From Zasmidium citrigriseum (lineage: Eukaryota; Ascomycota; Dothideomycetes; Mycosphaerellales; Mycosphaerellaceae): a stretch of DNA of 64,000 nucleotides. Of this stretch, positions 1-12,180 are shown piece by piece. The notes under the pieces are model-generated. The model searched no databases and was not told the DNA's origin. It saw nothing but the letters and a program-made list of their open reading frames with translations. Each line of letters starts with the position of its first letter. Within the stretch, counting starts at the first letter, position 1. Position numbers and translations under genes: made by a program. The DNA lies in contig NHNW01000022.1 of assembly GCA_002786025.1 (NCBI GenBank), positions 1 to 64,000 of the forward strand. Reading direction: 5' to 3'.

Positions 1-1900
1 CGAGTATCTAGGACGTTCGCGAGGATTCGGAGGGGTCGGAGGAGTCCCGTAGCGACTACGTAAAGGTCCCGGCTCGGAAGCTAATAGCTAGATTAGTATC
101 TTCTAGCTAGTCCCACCCTAGTATAAGGTTATAGCCTATAAAGGTGCTAGTCTAAAGGATTTGCTCCGACTCTCTCGTCTTCCCCGTACTATCGTTAATA
201 GCGAGGGTAGCTAAGTAAGCCTTATATAGCGTTATAGGGTTGTCGTTAAGGAACTTAGCCCTTAGAGTAGGAAGATCTAACGTTAGTAGGGACAACCGCC
301 CTATAGCGTACGTAGAGATAAGATTTAACTACGCTCCGCTATCGACGAGGGCGCGGAGAGTAATCGGTCCTATAGCGCTAGTAATAGTTACGTCTACGGC
401 GATCCTCTTTTACCTCTCTCGTAAGGTTTTCCCTAATCGTAGGGGAGATAAGTTTACGATTAGGGGTTACTATTTCCCGTATCGTTATAGTCCGAATCGC
501 TTTCGACTTCGACGGCGTTAACGCTATAGTAGGTAGGACGAGAGTCGTTAGAAGGCGTCTACCCTAGTACGCCGGCGGCGGCGTTATAGCGGGGCGCTAG
601 CGGCCTATACGAGAAGTACTCCCGATAGTTAGGACGTCTATCGTCCCTCCTATCGTCTCGGCGTCTCTCGCTACTACGATTATTCCGCCGTCTATAGTTC
701 TCGCGGTCCTTCTTATTAGAACCTAAGTTATTAGGCCTAGGGTTCTAGTTTCGTCTAGCGCTCGGTACTATACCGGTACGCCTATAGCTAGGGTTCGGCG
801 TAGTACCGTTACTAGAGGAGCTTAGAGATTGTTCGATCTAGTAGGCTCTTAAGAATAGTTCGTCGGTGTCCTTAATAGATTTAAGGGTTTCTAGTTCGAT
901 TATCTTCTTACGTACCTACGTCGGTAGGCGTAAGAAGTAGAAATCGATACGGAGGTCCTTAGGTTCAATCTTATTAGACATTTAGTCTTCCAACCCCTTT
1001 ATATAGGTATAGAAGTAGGAGTAGGACTATCCTTCCTTAATCTTAGATAGGAAGAACGCCTCTACGAGGGCGGCCCGACGGACGGCCGGGCTCTATACGG
1101 CGTCTTAAACGATCTATCGTAGTTCCGCCTAGTATAGGTCTCCCTTTTCGTCCTTCTAATCGAGGCGACGGTTAACTATACTAGCGATATCGTTATATAA
1201 TATACTCTTCGATATCTATAAGCTCCTTTAGTAGGTATTATAGTCGGTACACCTAAAGATCTCGAACTCTTTATTAACGTTCTTAACCTAGCGTTAGTAG
1301 GCCTAGATAGTATAGGTCTCTAATTTATTAACCCTTCCTTTTTCGAAGAGTCTTTAGAGCTAGCGTTCTATCGAGGTCGTCTTAGAGGTTTTACGGTAGC
1401 TACCCGTATAGGAAACGTCGTCTCTAGTATCTAACTAGGTACGTTTACGTTTCTTAAGTTCGAGAATACTATAAAGGGCGTTTAGCTTCTTTACGTACGC
1501 TTCGAGCTACTCGGCCGTTATGGCGCTAGTGTCTTAGTTAGATAGTTCTTCGAACTAGCGCTCCTAGGCCTATAGGATAGCGTCTCGTAGCTCCTCTAGG
1601 CGTTATACGCCGCCGAGGGGCGAAGCGTTAACGCTAGTACTAAGTTAGGTATCTTAGGCGTCTTAGTCGCGACCTAGGGTGTCCTCTATAGTACTACTAT
1701 ACTCGCGGCCTTCGTTAATGCGTTCCTCTACTATTTCGGGGGCGTACCGCGGCCTAGCTAGTTATATACGTCGTCGTCGGGTATAGAGGAAGTAGTCTAA
1801 GGAGGAGGTATCGTTCTCTAGCGGTTTAGAGAGGGTTCGCCTACTACGTCGCTATAACGAATCGGCGTCGTTCCGTAGCTAGTTCGAGGGCTCTTCGTAG
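1..1900 (-). pseudogene. RIP-mutated Ty3/gypsy gag-protease relic
   Basis: Read on the minus strand, a frame broken only by TAG/TAA codons runs from about 1,900 to the left edge. Near 240-390 it contains a retropepsin-like segment: LVDSGA, one stop, then LNLIS, with the flap-side sequence LILGWD, stop, LED further on. Upstream lie an Arg/Asp/Asn-rich basic stretch (about 600-720) and a capsid-like helical region (about 980-1,500). Gag followed by an aspartic protease in one frame is the Ty3/gypsy order; reverse transcriptase and integrase would lie beyond the left edge. No CCHC zinc knuckle survives; RIP would turn TGC/TGT cysteine codons into TAC/TAT. The element is dead. No LTR was identified. 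Confidence 0.6.
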
Positions 1901-4900
1901 GTACGAGAGTTTAAGCTTCTCTAAACTATACGTATACGGAGGTCTTTAAACTACGTTTAGGGAGCGATATAGTAACTAGCTCGGCTATCGAGGCAGTTCC
2001 GGTAGTTCTACTATAGTATACTATACTCGCTATAGCTACTCCCCTTAGTAGGGTTATAAGATAATATACTATAAGGGCGTAGAAGTAGGAAATAGCGATA
2101 CGAGCAAGTAGTATAAATATCCGATTAAGTATTGTCTAAGGAGCGAAAGAGGAGAAGTAGAAACCTCCTAAAAAGTAGTATAGGCGCTAAGCCTCTAGTT
2201 AGATACTAGTACGGCCTCGGAGTACTAGCGGAGAGGCTATAGATCGCTACCTTAGGCTCTCTTAGCTTAGATGTCCTTATATATAGCCTTATACCGCTTA
2301 CGAGAAGAAGCGGTATTACTTATCTATAAGGTAGACCGAGCCTAGTAGAAGCGACAAGATAGTTTATACGAAGTACTAGAGTACCTTAAGTCGACTTACG
2401 CCCGCGCGTTCGCGGAGATTAAGTACTACCTACGCTAAATCGCCGACGAGTAAGTAGCTCTTCGCGTAGCAATATTAGATCTTCGTCTATAATACGCTAT
2501 AAGCCTAAAGTTAGCGTTTTCCTAACTAGAAGAGGTTACTAGGCCCTACTAGCAACTATCGTTAGATTAGTCTTAAGAGGTTTCCCGTTAGCTCCTTAAT
2601 ATCGCGAATAGGCTATTCGAGGTCTAAGGCGTTACGTAGTAGACGATATCCGGCGTAGCGTTAGGCTCTTAGATTATACGATTAGATATTAGTAATACAT
2701 TTATAATTCTATAAATATATCTTATCCTTCCGCCGCTAGTTAAGCCGAACGAGCTACCGTATTACGAATAGATATCTGTACTATTAGTACCTCTTTATTA
2801 TATATAATACCCCGCTAGCCCTTACCCGTAGTAGTATATAATATTAAAGACTTTGTTCTACGGAACCTTTCCTACCTCTAGGCGCCTTCGTCCGTAAAAC
2901 GCGTCCGCTAGATTAGCTCGAAGAGAGCCCGCGAGACTACCGTTAGTAACGAGGGATCGACTATTATACTAGCTAATAAATTCCTCTAAGCCTATCGTAA
3001 ATATCTACTTTATCTATACTAGTCTATCGTCGCGCGTTAATAGTAACTTCGAGTACTTAGATCCCGTCTAATAATATTCTAGATTCTTTATTACGTTACC
3101 GTAATCCGTAAGAATTACGAGCCGGGATAGATAAATAAGTAGAAGCGGACCTCTACGTCTTCCGTCGGTAGTAAGGAAATCCGAATCGATATCGAAGGTA
3201 GCCGTAAAGTCCTCTGCCTCTAGGTCTCTATTAGCGATATAAATTAAGAGGGGTATAACTACGGTAGCCTCGCTAAATTAATATTAGCTTTCTATATAGT
3301 CTATCGTAGAGGGAAGAGACTTACCTCTTCTATAAAAAAGGTATCGTTACGCTACTAAATATATAGCGTAGGAACGGCGCCTATATATAGTACTCTATAG
3401 CCTATATCGGATCCTATATCTCGTTAGTATACTACTAGAAGCCCTCCGAGCCGTACTCTCTATTAGATCGAATTATACCTACGCGAATTTAAGTTAGTAC
3501 GGGAATTACTATCGCTCGACTAGGCTACCTACTACTCGTAGTAGGAGCCCTACTAGCCGTATCGTTAAATAATAAAGCGTAGGTTATATTAAATAGTAGG
3601 ATATCTAGTATAGACAATCTCTTCTCTCTACTAGCCGTCTTAATATTACCCGTCCTCTAATCTTATAGCGTTAAAGCTATATTACTAAAGTATACGGTCC
3701 GCTAGAGGTTACCGAATCGCTTACGAGGCCTCTTAGGCCCTATCTGCCTCTCTAGGATTAATTCGATAAATAGCGCGTACTTACCTACTAATAGTACCTA
3801 GTCGTCTAATCGAGTAGGGACGTTATTCGAGCCGGCTACTAGTTTAGGTAGTAGCTTCGTTAATTAGCTAACGCCTTTTACCTAAGGTACTACGGGTATA
3901 ATAGTCTTCTAGCGGTCTTCTATCTATCGTTATCTTATATTTATCTTCTTAGCGACCTACTTATTCGATAAAAGATCGCTAGTAGGACCCTTAGTCTACT
4001 TAATTTTAATAAGTTTATTATCTAGGGTACGAGTCTACTCTAGCTATCCGTTAGCTTTCCTCGTCGCCTCGGCTTAGGCGCGCCTCTACTCCTCTCTCTA
4101 CTTTACCCCCTATAGAGACGCCTTATAAACCCCTAGAGGCGGAGGTATAAAGAATTCGTCTAGGACCTCCTCGACGGTTATCTCCTCGTTAATAGTCTAC
4201 TTCTATATCTAGCGTTTAGCCTCGGGCGTCTAGTATAGGGTAGCGCCTATAAGCTATTTTGTATCGATAGTTATACCGATAGGAATCCCGCCCCTCGTTT
4301 AAGTAACGATATATATTCGAATAGGCTCGCTATCCTACTCGGTAGACGCCTAATCTACTCCTCCTACCTAGATAGGCACCTAGACGATATTAAATTCGAT
4401 ACTTATAGCCGCCTACCTTTCCTAGGTAACCTTAGCGTCTCCCTAGTAGTTATTCTCTAGTAATAGGAATATCTATTTACCCTCTCTAAGAGGCTATCGG
4501 TATAGGTTTAGGAACTCTTTTTACGGGTACTAAATAACTCCTAGAACGTTAAGGAGCCCTTTAGCTAGTACGTTTAATACTCGTGCCTTAGTAACCGCTA
4601 ACTAGTCCGCGTAGCCCTCGTTTACCGCCTTCGGTATATTAATATCCTCTTACACCTAATACTATATACCAAGCCCCCTTAGAACTCTGTTAGGATTAAT
4701 CTAAGCTCCCTATTGTCGAGCCCTTATAATAATCTCGCCTCGCGCTTTTGTCTACTCTAGTATTACGTTACTAGGCGCTATCTCTATCGATTCGCCCCTA
4801 CTATCGCTTAAAGTAGTTACGGGCGGCTACTCTTATCTAGTATTAGCTAAGGCGAGTCTATTTAGTACTACGACGTCTATTAACGGCTACTTTTACTTAC

Positions 4901-6469
4901 CTAGTAAGGTACCTACGAGTACTCGTTATATACGTTCTAGAATCTCTCGACGTCCGCGCGTAGCTCTCGAGCGCTCGGGATCCTCGCGAAATCCGAACTC
5001 GCTAACTTCTAACTAAGTAGTATTAGCGCTATTAAAGGCTAGAAACGGGCTATCTTTAGGGCTATACTACTATATATAATACCCGTCGATAATAAGGGGC
5101 TCGTACTAAGCGCCGTAGAAGTAAGTTAAGGCTTTATTATAGGAGATAATACCTATAAGGAGCGGAATCTTAGTACTAATAATCTCTAGGCTAGTCGCGG
5201 GAAATTCTCTATAGGCGTTAGGGCCCCTCGACTTATCGCGCGCCGAGTCGTATAGTATTACTCTTACTATTTTATTATCTTTAATAACCTCTAAAAGAAC
5301 GTAGACCTAGTACCTATTACCGATATTATAGAAAAATAAGATCGACTAGAGGCGCGAGTCTATCTCTTCTATCGGAAAGCGCGATAGGCTACCGCTTTCG
5401 GCTTACTCGAGAAAAGCCTATAGTCGCTCTTAGGTATATTAGAAGCTTCGTAACGCTTCGCGTTCGTTAGTCTATAGGGCGAAGGAGTATACGTCCGACG
5501 GTAAGGCTACCTATAGCGCTTTTTCGGGATTATAGCGTCGGCGAAATATTACGCGTACTATGAAATTAACTATACCTATAGTCGCCTATCTACCGCCTAG
5601 ATTACTATTACTAGGTACTTCCTTATCGTTAGCCTTACTAGTACCTCTAAGCGTATATATAGATAGTATATTAGATAGGCGAAGGCTTATCCTATTAAAA
5701 GGCGAATATAGCTCGATAGCGACTTCTAAAGTAGATTTACTCTCGGTATCCTACCGTTTATATCGCTATACGATCTCTAATACTAGCTCCGCCGTACTAG
5801 GCTCCTTATACTTTAGGCCGTTCTAGATCTTCTATCGAAGTTCTTAGTAGTATTCCTTATACGGCTACTTATTTTATACTAGCTATAAATCCTACCTCGC
5901 GACGGGAGCTTCTATTTCGTCTAAGCCCTTAGTAATTATAGGGGCGTCGCTCTATAGGAAGTAGAAACGGTTAGCGTATTATAGTATAGATCTAGTATCT
6001 ATATAGTACTTACTAGCGTTAGTAGAAGCGGAAAGGAGAGATTTCGTTATTATTACCCTTAAGGTTCTTTAAGGGCGTAGCCTTACGTACTCCCGCGTAT
6101 TAGTATAGAATTTACTAGTATAATTATAAAGGCCCTAGCTTTACGCGACGTACTAGAGGGCCGCTAGAGACTACGCGAGAAGTTACTCGCGCTCCGAATA
6201 TTAGGATATAGGCCCTATATCTTATATAGCTCTAGTTATAGGCCTCGCCTATATTAAGGTATACTTTACTAATAGTTAAGAACGTACGAAACTTTAATAT
6301 ACTAAAAGAACTTATATATAACGATATCTATAAGTTTAGTTATAGTATTAGCGATTAGATTTAAGATTCCTTATTCGACGCTATTTAAGGTTACGGCGAG
6401 GAACGGAGGTAGTAGTAGCAATTGCGCTAGATTAAGGTTCCCGTAGGTTAATTACAATTTGTCTTCTAG
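1901..6469. other. RIP-degraded sequence with a minus-strand frame relic
   Basis: No intact gene. On the minus strand between about 4,100 and 2,900 one frame is interrupted only by TAA/TAG and gives a plausible protein-like reading, but I do not recognise the family and saw no polymerase or integrase motif. The rest (about 4,100-6,470) is densely stopped in all frames. The small open frame at 5,560-5,826 is hydrophobic but has no flanking support. It could be another part of the retroelement at the left edge, or an unrelated transposon. Confidence 0.4.
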
Positions 6470-8850
6470 CGGGTCGCTCGAGGTACGTCGTAATTACGTA
6501 CTAGGTCTAGCTAGTATATACTAACTTTCTAATATAGCCTAGGAATCCGCTAGCGCGGACTTTGTAATTATTATCGTAGACGATAAGATAGTACCGTCGC
6601 CTAGCTATAATATCTCCGACTATAAGCTATAGGCCTAGGTCTATCTATATACTAGTAAAGGTATCCGAGTAATCCCGCTCGACTATAAGACTATACGCCG
6701 AAATATCGGTAAAGTAAAAGACTACGGCCGATCTAATCTATACGTCTAGACTTAGGGTAAGAATACTTCTACCGGACCCGATACTAATATCGTTAGCGTA
6801 ATAATCTAAGGTATTATAGACTACGTAGTAATTATACCCCTAGCCGTATTAAAAGCTAGTACTAATACTACCTACGATCTAGACGGGTACGGCTTTAGCT
6901 ATCCGCCGTAAATAGTTATATTTCTTATCTATTTCGACGACCTTGCCTAAGCTATCGAAAATCTCGTAATAGTAGCGAAGTCTAATAGTAGGATCCCCTA
7001 CGTTAATCCTACTAATAATAAAATCTTTAACGACTAGACAATTAAGGCGCTAAATTATGCCCCTATTATACCTCTAGATAAAAGCTCTAAATAGGGCAAA
7101 ATATCCTTCGATAGCCTCCTCTAGCTATTCGAAGAGATTAAGAAAATATATCCCGAAGTTAAAGTTATATAGAATATAGATACACCCTTTATCTATAACT
7201 TCTTCCTATTTATCCCTAGGGTCGGCCTTATCGGCGTCGAGTATAAGGAGCGCTATTATGTTAATACTATAGTAGTAATAAGACGCGGTTATTTCTAAGG
7301 TACTTATATACGATAGGACCCTTAGCTAGAGCGACGATCTTAGGACGTCTTCTATAGCGTATATAAAGATAGTATAGTCTATATTACTCGCGATAAATTA
7401 GATCTTATATAGCCTCGCGGTAAGCTAGATAAGGACTTCGTCCGCTAGTATACGTTTAAGGACTTCGCTAGCGTACTTCCCTATATTAGAGCCTACGCTA
7501 TTAAGGCTAGACTCTCCGTTATTAAGTCTCTCGACGGATTACGCCTAGCTAACTTTACGACCGGCTTAGATAGTAAATATTAGGAGTAGCGTTATAGCGA
7601 GATTATAAAACGGGAGGTTTAAAACCGTTAATATTAAGCCTCTCTATACTAATAGCTATCGCTACCTTAGGTAAGCCCTATAATAAATTATTAGTATTAC
7701 CGTACTAGCTATAGGTATATCTATCCGTTAGGCTAGTATAACGCTATAGCTACCTATATCTTTATCGACCTCTATTAGACCGTAGACGACCGCGAGGCGT
7801 ATATTTAGAACGGCTACCTACCTCTCTCCGTATAGTCGAGGCTAATAAGATAGAATACGCTAGCTATCCTATTACGGCTTAAAGATAGGAGTATAGCGCC
7901 TAGCTATTAATATATAAAACCTATCTATTAGTTCCTCGTATTACTATAGACGTACTAGATAAAGCCTATAGAGGAAATAAAGTCTATTAATATCTACTCC
8001 TTCCTTTATTACTCGATATAGCGATCTAGGGCTAAGCGTACCGCTTAGTATATACTTCTACTAGATGTATTAACGCGGCGCTTTAATAGCTAGGAGAGAA
8101 TAGAGCGGCCTTCTCTAATAGATCGCGCTAAGGGTAAGTACTTTATCTACCTATAGAATTTATACGACGGCCTAGCTCTCTACTTACCCGTATTTAAAAA
8201 CACGTCGACCGTACCTATAGAGGGATTCCTTATAGAAGGCGTAGAATAGAACCGCTACGTCCTTAATCTCGCCGACGGGGCGATTAATAGAGAGTTACGG
8301 CGTACGCTCGAGTATAAGCCTAGCGAGGGAGACTTCTTATTTAAGAACCTATAGAGCGGTAACGATAGATAGAACTAAACGTTCGATATCGCCGCGTATA
8401 AGATAGGCTTATAGGATATTATATCGCTAATTTAGGATTACGGATATAAGTTACCTTATACTATAAACGTTAATATATAATCTCTACTAATATAGTAGTA
8501 TTAGATTAGAAATACGATAATAAGTAGTAAGGCCCTCGTAGGTAGAGGCCTAAGTACGGTATATTATATAGAGCGGAGGCTATAGAATAGGGAGCTAGGG
8601 AGGAAGCGGAATAAGTAGAAGAGGTAGACGAGAGGGATATAGTAGAAGGATAGGGAAGGAATTTCTTATAGTAGAGTACTTACGGAGGTTATTAACTATA
8701 TATTAGCTCGAAGCTCTAAGAGGAATTAGTAATAGTAACCTTCTTACGAAGTTAATATAGGTGCTAATATAGCGAAGAAAATCTATTCCTCCCGGCGAGG
8801 TAGCTTACTATACTTTAGGTACGATAAAAATAGTAGTCTAGCTTAAAGTC
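6470..8850 (+). pseudogene. Long RIP-mutated ORF, family unknown
   Basis: From about 6,470 to 8,850 one plus-strand frame can be followed for roughly 770 codons with only TAA/TAG interruptions and no TGA, which is what RIP of Gln and Trp codons would leave. The reading has ordinary protein composition: an acidic/hydrophobic first half, including a DFVIIIVDDKI segment near 6,558, and a Lys/Arg/Gln-rich end near 8,600-8,700. I do not recognise a family. VDD near the start is not convincing as a reverse-transcriptase active site because the surrounding motifs are absent. Probably a protein of a mobile element or of a multicopy gene family. Confidence 0.45.
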
Positions 8851-11689
8851 GATATCTTTTAAGGATCGGTAAGTAGGAAGTAACCGTCTATAGGCTTAAT
8901 AGCTCTCCTAGCTTCGTTCTTCGGGGCTATCGCTTTTTAATCCTTCGACAGTTCTAATATCTACTAGTAAGCTTAGAATATCGCGGTATTGTTCGATTAA
9001 ACGTATCCCCTTTACTAAACCCTAGTGTTTGTAATAGGACAGCCTTTATATAGGCTTTAGTCTCGACGCTTTTAGTATAGTAATCTACGTATTAATATAT
9101 ATCGCTTAGTATATTAGAGTTTACGAAGAACTTATATAGGTAAATAGATTCGATCCTACGTACGGCGGGCCCTTAGGCCGTATTCTATTACTATTAGTTC
9201 GCTAGCTATCTTAAGGTATAGATTAACGACCTATAGGTACGCGGGGAGATAGAAGAGGTATATAAGAGGATAGTAAGCGCCTTTACTTAGATTAATCGTA
9301 AGTATATATATTATAGCAATCCTCTAAAGAGCGAACTAATAGGATATTTAAGGGATAGTCGATAATCGTAACGGCTCGTAGTATCGACTACTACCTATTA
9401 ATAATTCTATAGTAAAGATTCCTAATATCTTTACTTCCGAACTCGATCGAGCTCTCTTCGAAAATAAGCGATAATAAGCCGCTAAAATTGCGCTTACTAA
9501 CCTCGGCTACGACGCTAAGGTCGTTAAGGACTTAGATCCTAAATAGAAGGCCTTTAGTCTACGCTAGTACCTAAAAGACCTATAGGAAGATATTACTTTT
9601 AGCTATAGTAATCTTTATAGCCTAGACGAAGATCTATAAGCTAACTATATTATATAGATACCCTTAAACGTATCTTAAAAAACGCAATCCTAGCCTAGAA
9701 CTTACCTCGAAAAGCGTACGCTCCTACCCGAGCGAAATATAGCGGCGGTAATAACCCCTAGGATATAGGTATACTAGCTTCTAAGCGCTAATCGGTAGTA
9801 GGAGATCGGCTCCGAGATACTCTAGTATTCGAAGAGGAATAGGAGTAAGTATACGATAAGATAGATATAGATATCGATACTACTAAAGGGAGTAGGTCGG
9901 CTCTAGTTAAGGTCGAAGAGAATAATAATAAAGCTACGTAGGAGATAGATATCGATACGGATACTAGTAATAGGACGGAGTCTACTCTATTCCGTATTAA
10001 GGACGATAATAAAGCGGTATATAAGGAGATAAATATCGATATAGATACTAGAAATAGGACGGAGTCTACTCCCTTTCGTGTTACGGAGGATAAGGATAAC
10101 GATAAGACTAACGACGAGCTATAAGGAGGCTTATATATTCCTATAGCTTATATTATAAAGCCTATTAGAAGGTTAGACTTCTCTTTAGGGATTCTCGAAG
10201 TAGGTTATAGGAAGTATATATAGATATAGAGATAGCGTAGAAATCTATTTATTCTCTACTTAGGACTAGAGGCTATTCTAATAGTAGACGGTAGCGTTAT
10301 CTACTAAAGAATATTAATATTAATCCTACGCCTTTATAGCTAGGTTCGGGGTAAAATCTTAATATCTAAGCTCCTACCCGTCTTAGGAGATATCTATAGA
10401 TAACTTATATTAGTACCTCGCTTAGCGTCTAATAATAGCCCGTAACTTTACTATAAGTATACAATTTCTAGAACTTTTAGCTAAGCCCTTTATACTATAC
10501 TTTTATATTCCCTTCCTATAAAGTATTACTCTCTACTTAGCTAGCTATAACTACTCCTCGTAATATAGTAGACCCCGTTACGGCTAAAGCCTTAGCGAGG
10601 ACCTTCTTCCTAATTATAGACCTCCTAGCCGAGATCCGTACTCTTATTTTCGAATAACTCGCTTATAAGCCTTCCTAGTAAGACGAAGTCTCTAAGCTAG
10701 TTACGCCTACCCTTACTAGACGGCTTATACGCGAAAAAAGAGAAGCTATACGGCTTAATAGTATTCTCTTCTATATCTTACCTATCGATACGCTCGTTAC
10801 TAGTAGCCGACAATAGTATAAAGAGGTTAGCGATACTTTCTACGATAAGTCTTAATTTCGTTTCTTCGCGCGTAAGTACTTCGTATTAGAAGGTATTTAG
10901 GAGACTAGTTATATTATCGATTCGTTAGAAGACGACGTTAATAGTTATTACTTTAGGTTTCACGAGAAACGCTAGCGGCTCGACGATACTAGCGATATAA
11001 ATACGTCTAAGAATAACGGCTTCTATATATAGCTCCCGAAGCCTACTATTACGTAGCGAATAAAACGTATTTAATTGGTTCTTACACCCCCTAGGGGCGA
11101 TAATAAGGGCATATACTATAATAAGAAGTACGATTAGAGGGATATAGATTACTATCGTACGTATTAAGTATATAATACGTTATTTGCCTATTAATAGTAC
11201 TAATACTAACATTTAGACCCCCTTTTTAGGTAAAGACTTAGACTAGCTATAGCCTCTACGAAATCTATCGAAGATAGGCTTCTATAATCTTTAGGAGCTT
11301 ATAATTATCGTTAGGGTCAAGCTCTTTAGACGACCTAAGAAGGACGAAAGTAGAAAGCTACCGTCTCTTAAGAAGATAGACCGCGGTTTTCGTAGGATAG
11401 TTAAGGGGGAGGTCGAGGAGATAGGGAACTTAAGTAAGGACATTAAGTAGTTCTAGCTTATAGAAGATACTAACCCCTAAGGTTTTGCTTATAAGGAGCT
11501 CCTCGCCTCGTATAGTATTTTTAACAACTAATAGGCGATATAGGAATATAAGAGGAAGGAGGCTAAAACCTTTTCGTATAGCCCTATAAATATATTCTAT
11601 CTCCTATCGAGCGATACCTATTTCCTTCGATTTATAAACTCTAAACTACTACCTTTACTTCTACCTAAATATCCTCTTTAGACTACCTA
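8851..11689. other. RIP-degraded sequence, partial frame relics
   Basis: Short plus-strand frames interrupted only by TAA/TAG occur at about 9,450-10,250 and 11,000-11,600, but they change frame and I cannot join or identify them. A degenerate repeat inside is listed separately. No intact gene. Confidence 0.35.
9871..10110 (+). repeat. Degenerate tandem repeat, period about 80 bp
   Basis: Three successive copies begin near 9,871, 9,949 and 10,031. Each starts with an AGATATCGATA-like core, and copies two and three share AATAGGACGGAGTCTACTC. The period is 78-82 bp with many substitutions. Because it sits in a former reading frame, it may have encoded an acidic repeat in the lost protein. Confidence 0.55.
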
Positions 11690-12180
11690 CTTAAACCCCT
11701 CCTTAAAATCTTACCTTAAACTCCGCCGAGTCCGCTCTTAAACTCTTACCTTAAACTCTACCGAGTCCGCCCTTAAACTCCTACCTTAACTCCGACCTTA
11801 AACTCCTACCTCGACTCCTACCTTAACCCCTACCTTAACTCCTACCTTAACTCCTACCTTAAACTTCTATCTTAACTCCTATCTTAACTCCTATCTTAAC
11901 TCCTACCTTAAACTTCTATCTTAACTCCTATCTTAACTCCTACCTTAAACTTCTATCTTAACTCCTATCTTAACTCCTACCTTAAACTTCTATCTTAATT
12001 CCTATCTTAACTCCTACCTTAACTTATACCTTAAACTTCTATCTCGAATCCTATCTTAACTCCTACCTTAAACTTCTATCTTAATTCCTATCTTAACTCC
12101 TACCTTAACTCCTACCTTAACTCCTACCTTAACTCCTACCTTAACTCCTACCTTAAACTCCTACTTAAACTCTACTACTA
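11690..12180 (+). repeat. 12-bp minisatellite (CTTAACTCCTAC type)
   Basis: A long tandem array of the unit CTTAACTCCTAC and close variants (CTTAACTCCTAT, and a 13-nt form CTTAAACTTCTAT), blurring out on both sides. The unit contains no CA or TG, so it may be a repeat born or fixed under RIP. No spacers or palindromic repeats, so it is not CRISPR-like. Confidence 0.85.

Noticed and set aside
240..521. 93-codon open frame on the plus strand
   Set aside because: It lies antisense to the gag-protease relic in RIPed DNA, has no motif and is open by chance.
5560..5826. 88-codon hydrophobic open frame
   Set aside because: Isolated in heavily mutated sequence, no splice or homology support; hydrophobic codons are simply enriched when CA and TG are absent.
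6558..6600. VDD motif as a reverse-transcriptase active site
   Set aside because: Preceding residue and neighbouring RT blocks do not fit; treated as chance.
11690..12180. Array considered as CRISPR-like
   Set aside because: Contiguous 12-13 bp units with no spacers, in a eukaryotic genome.
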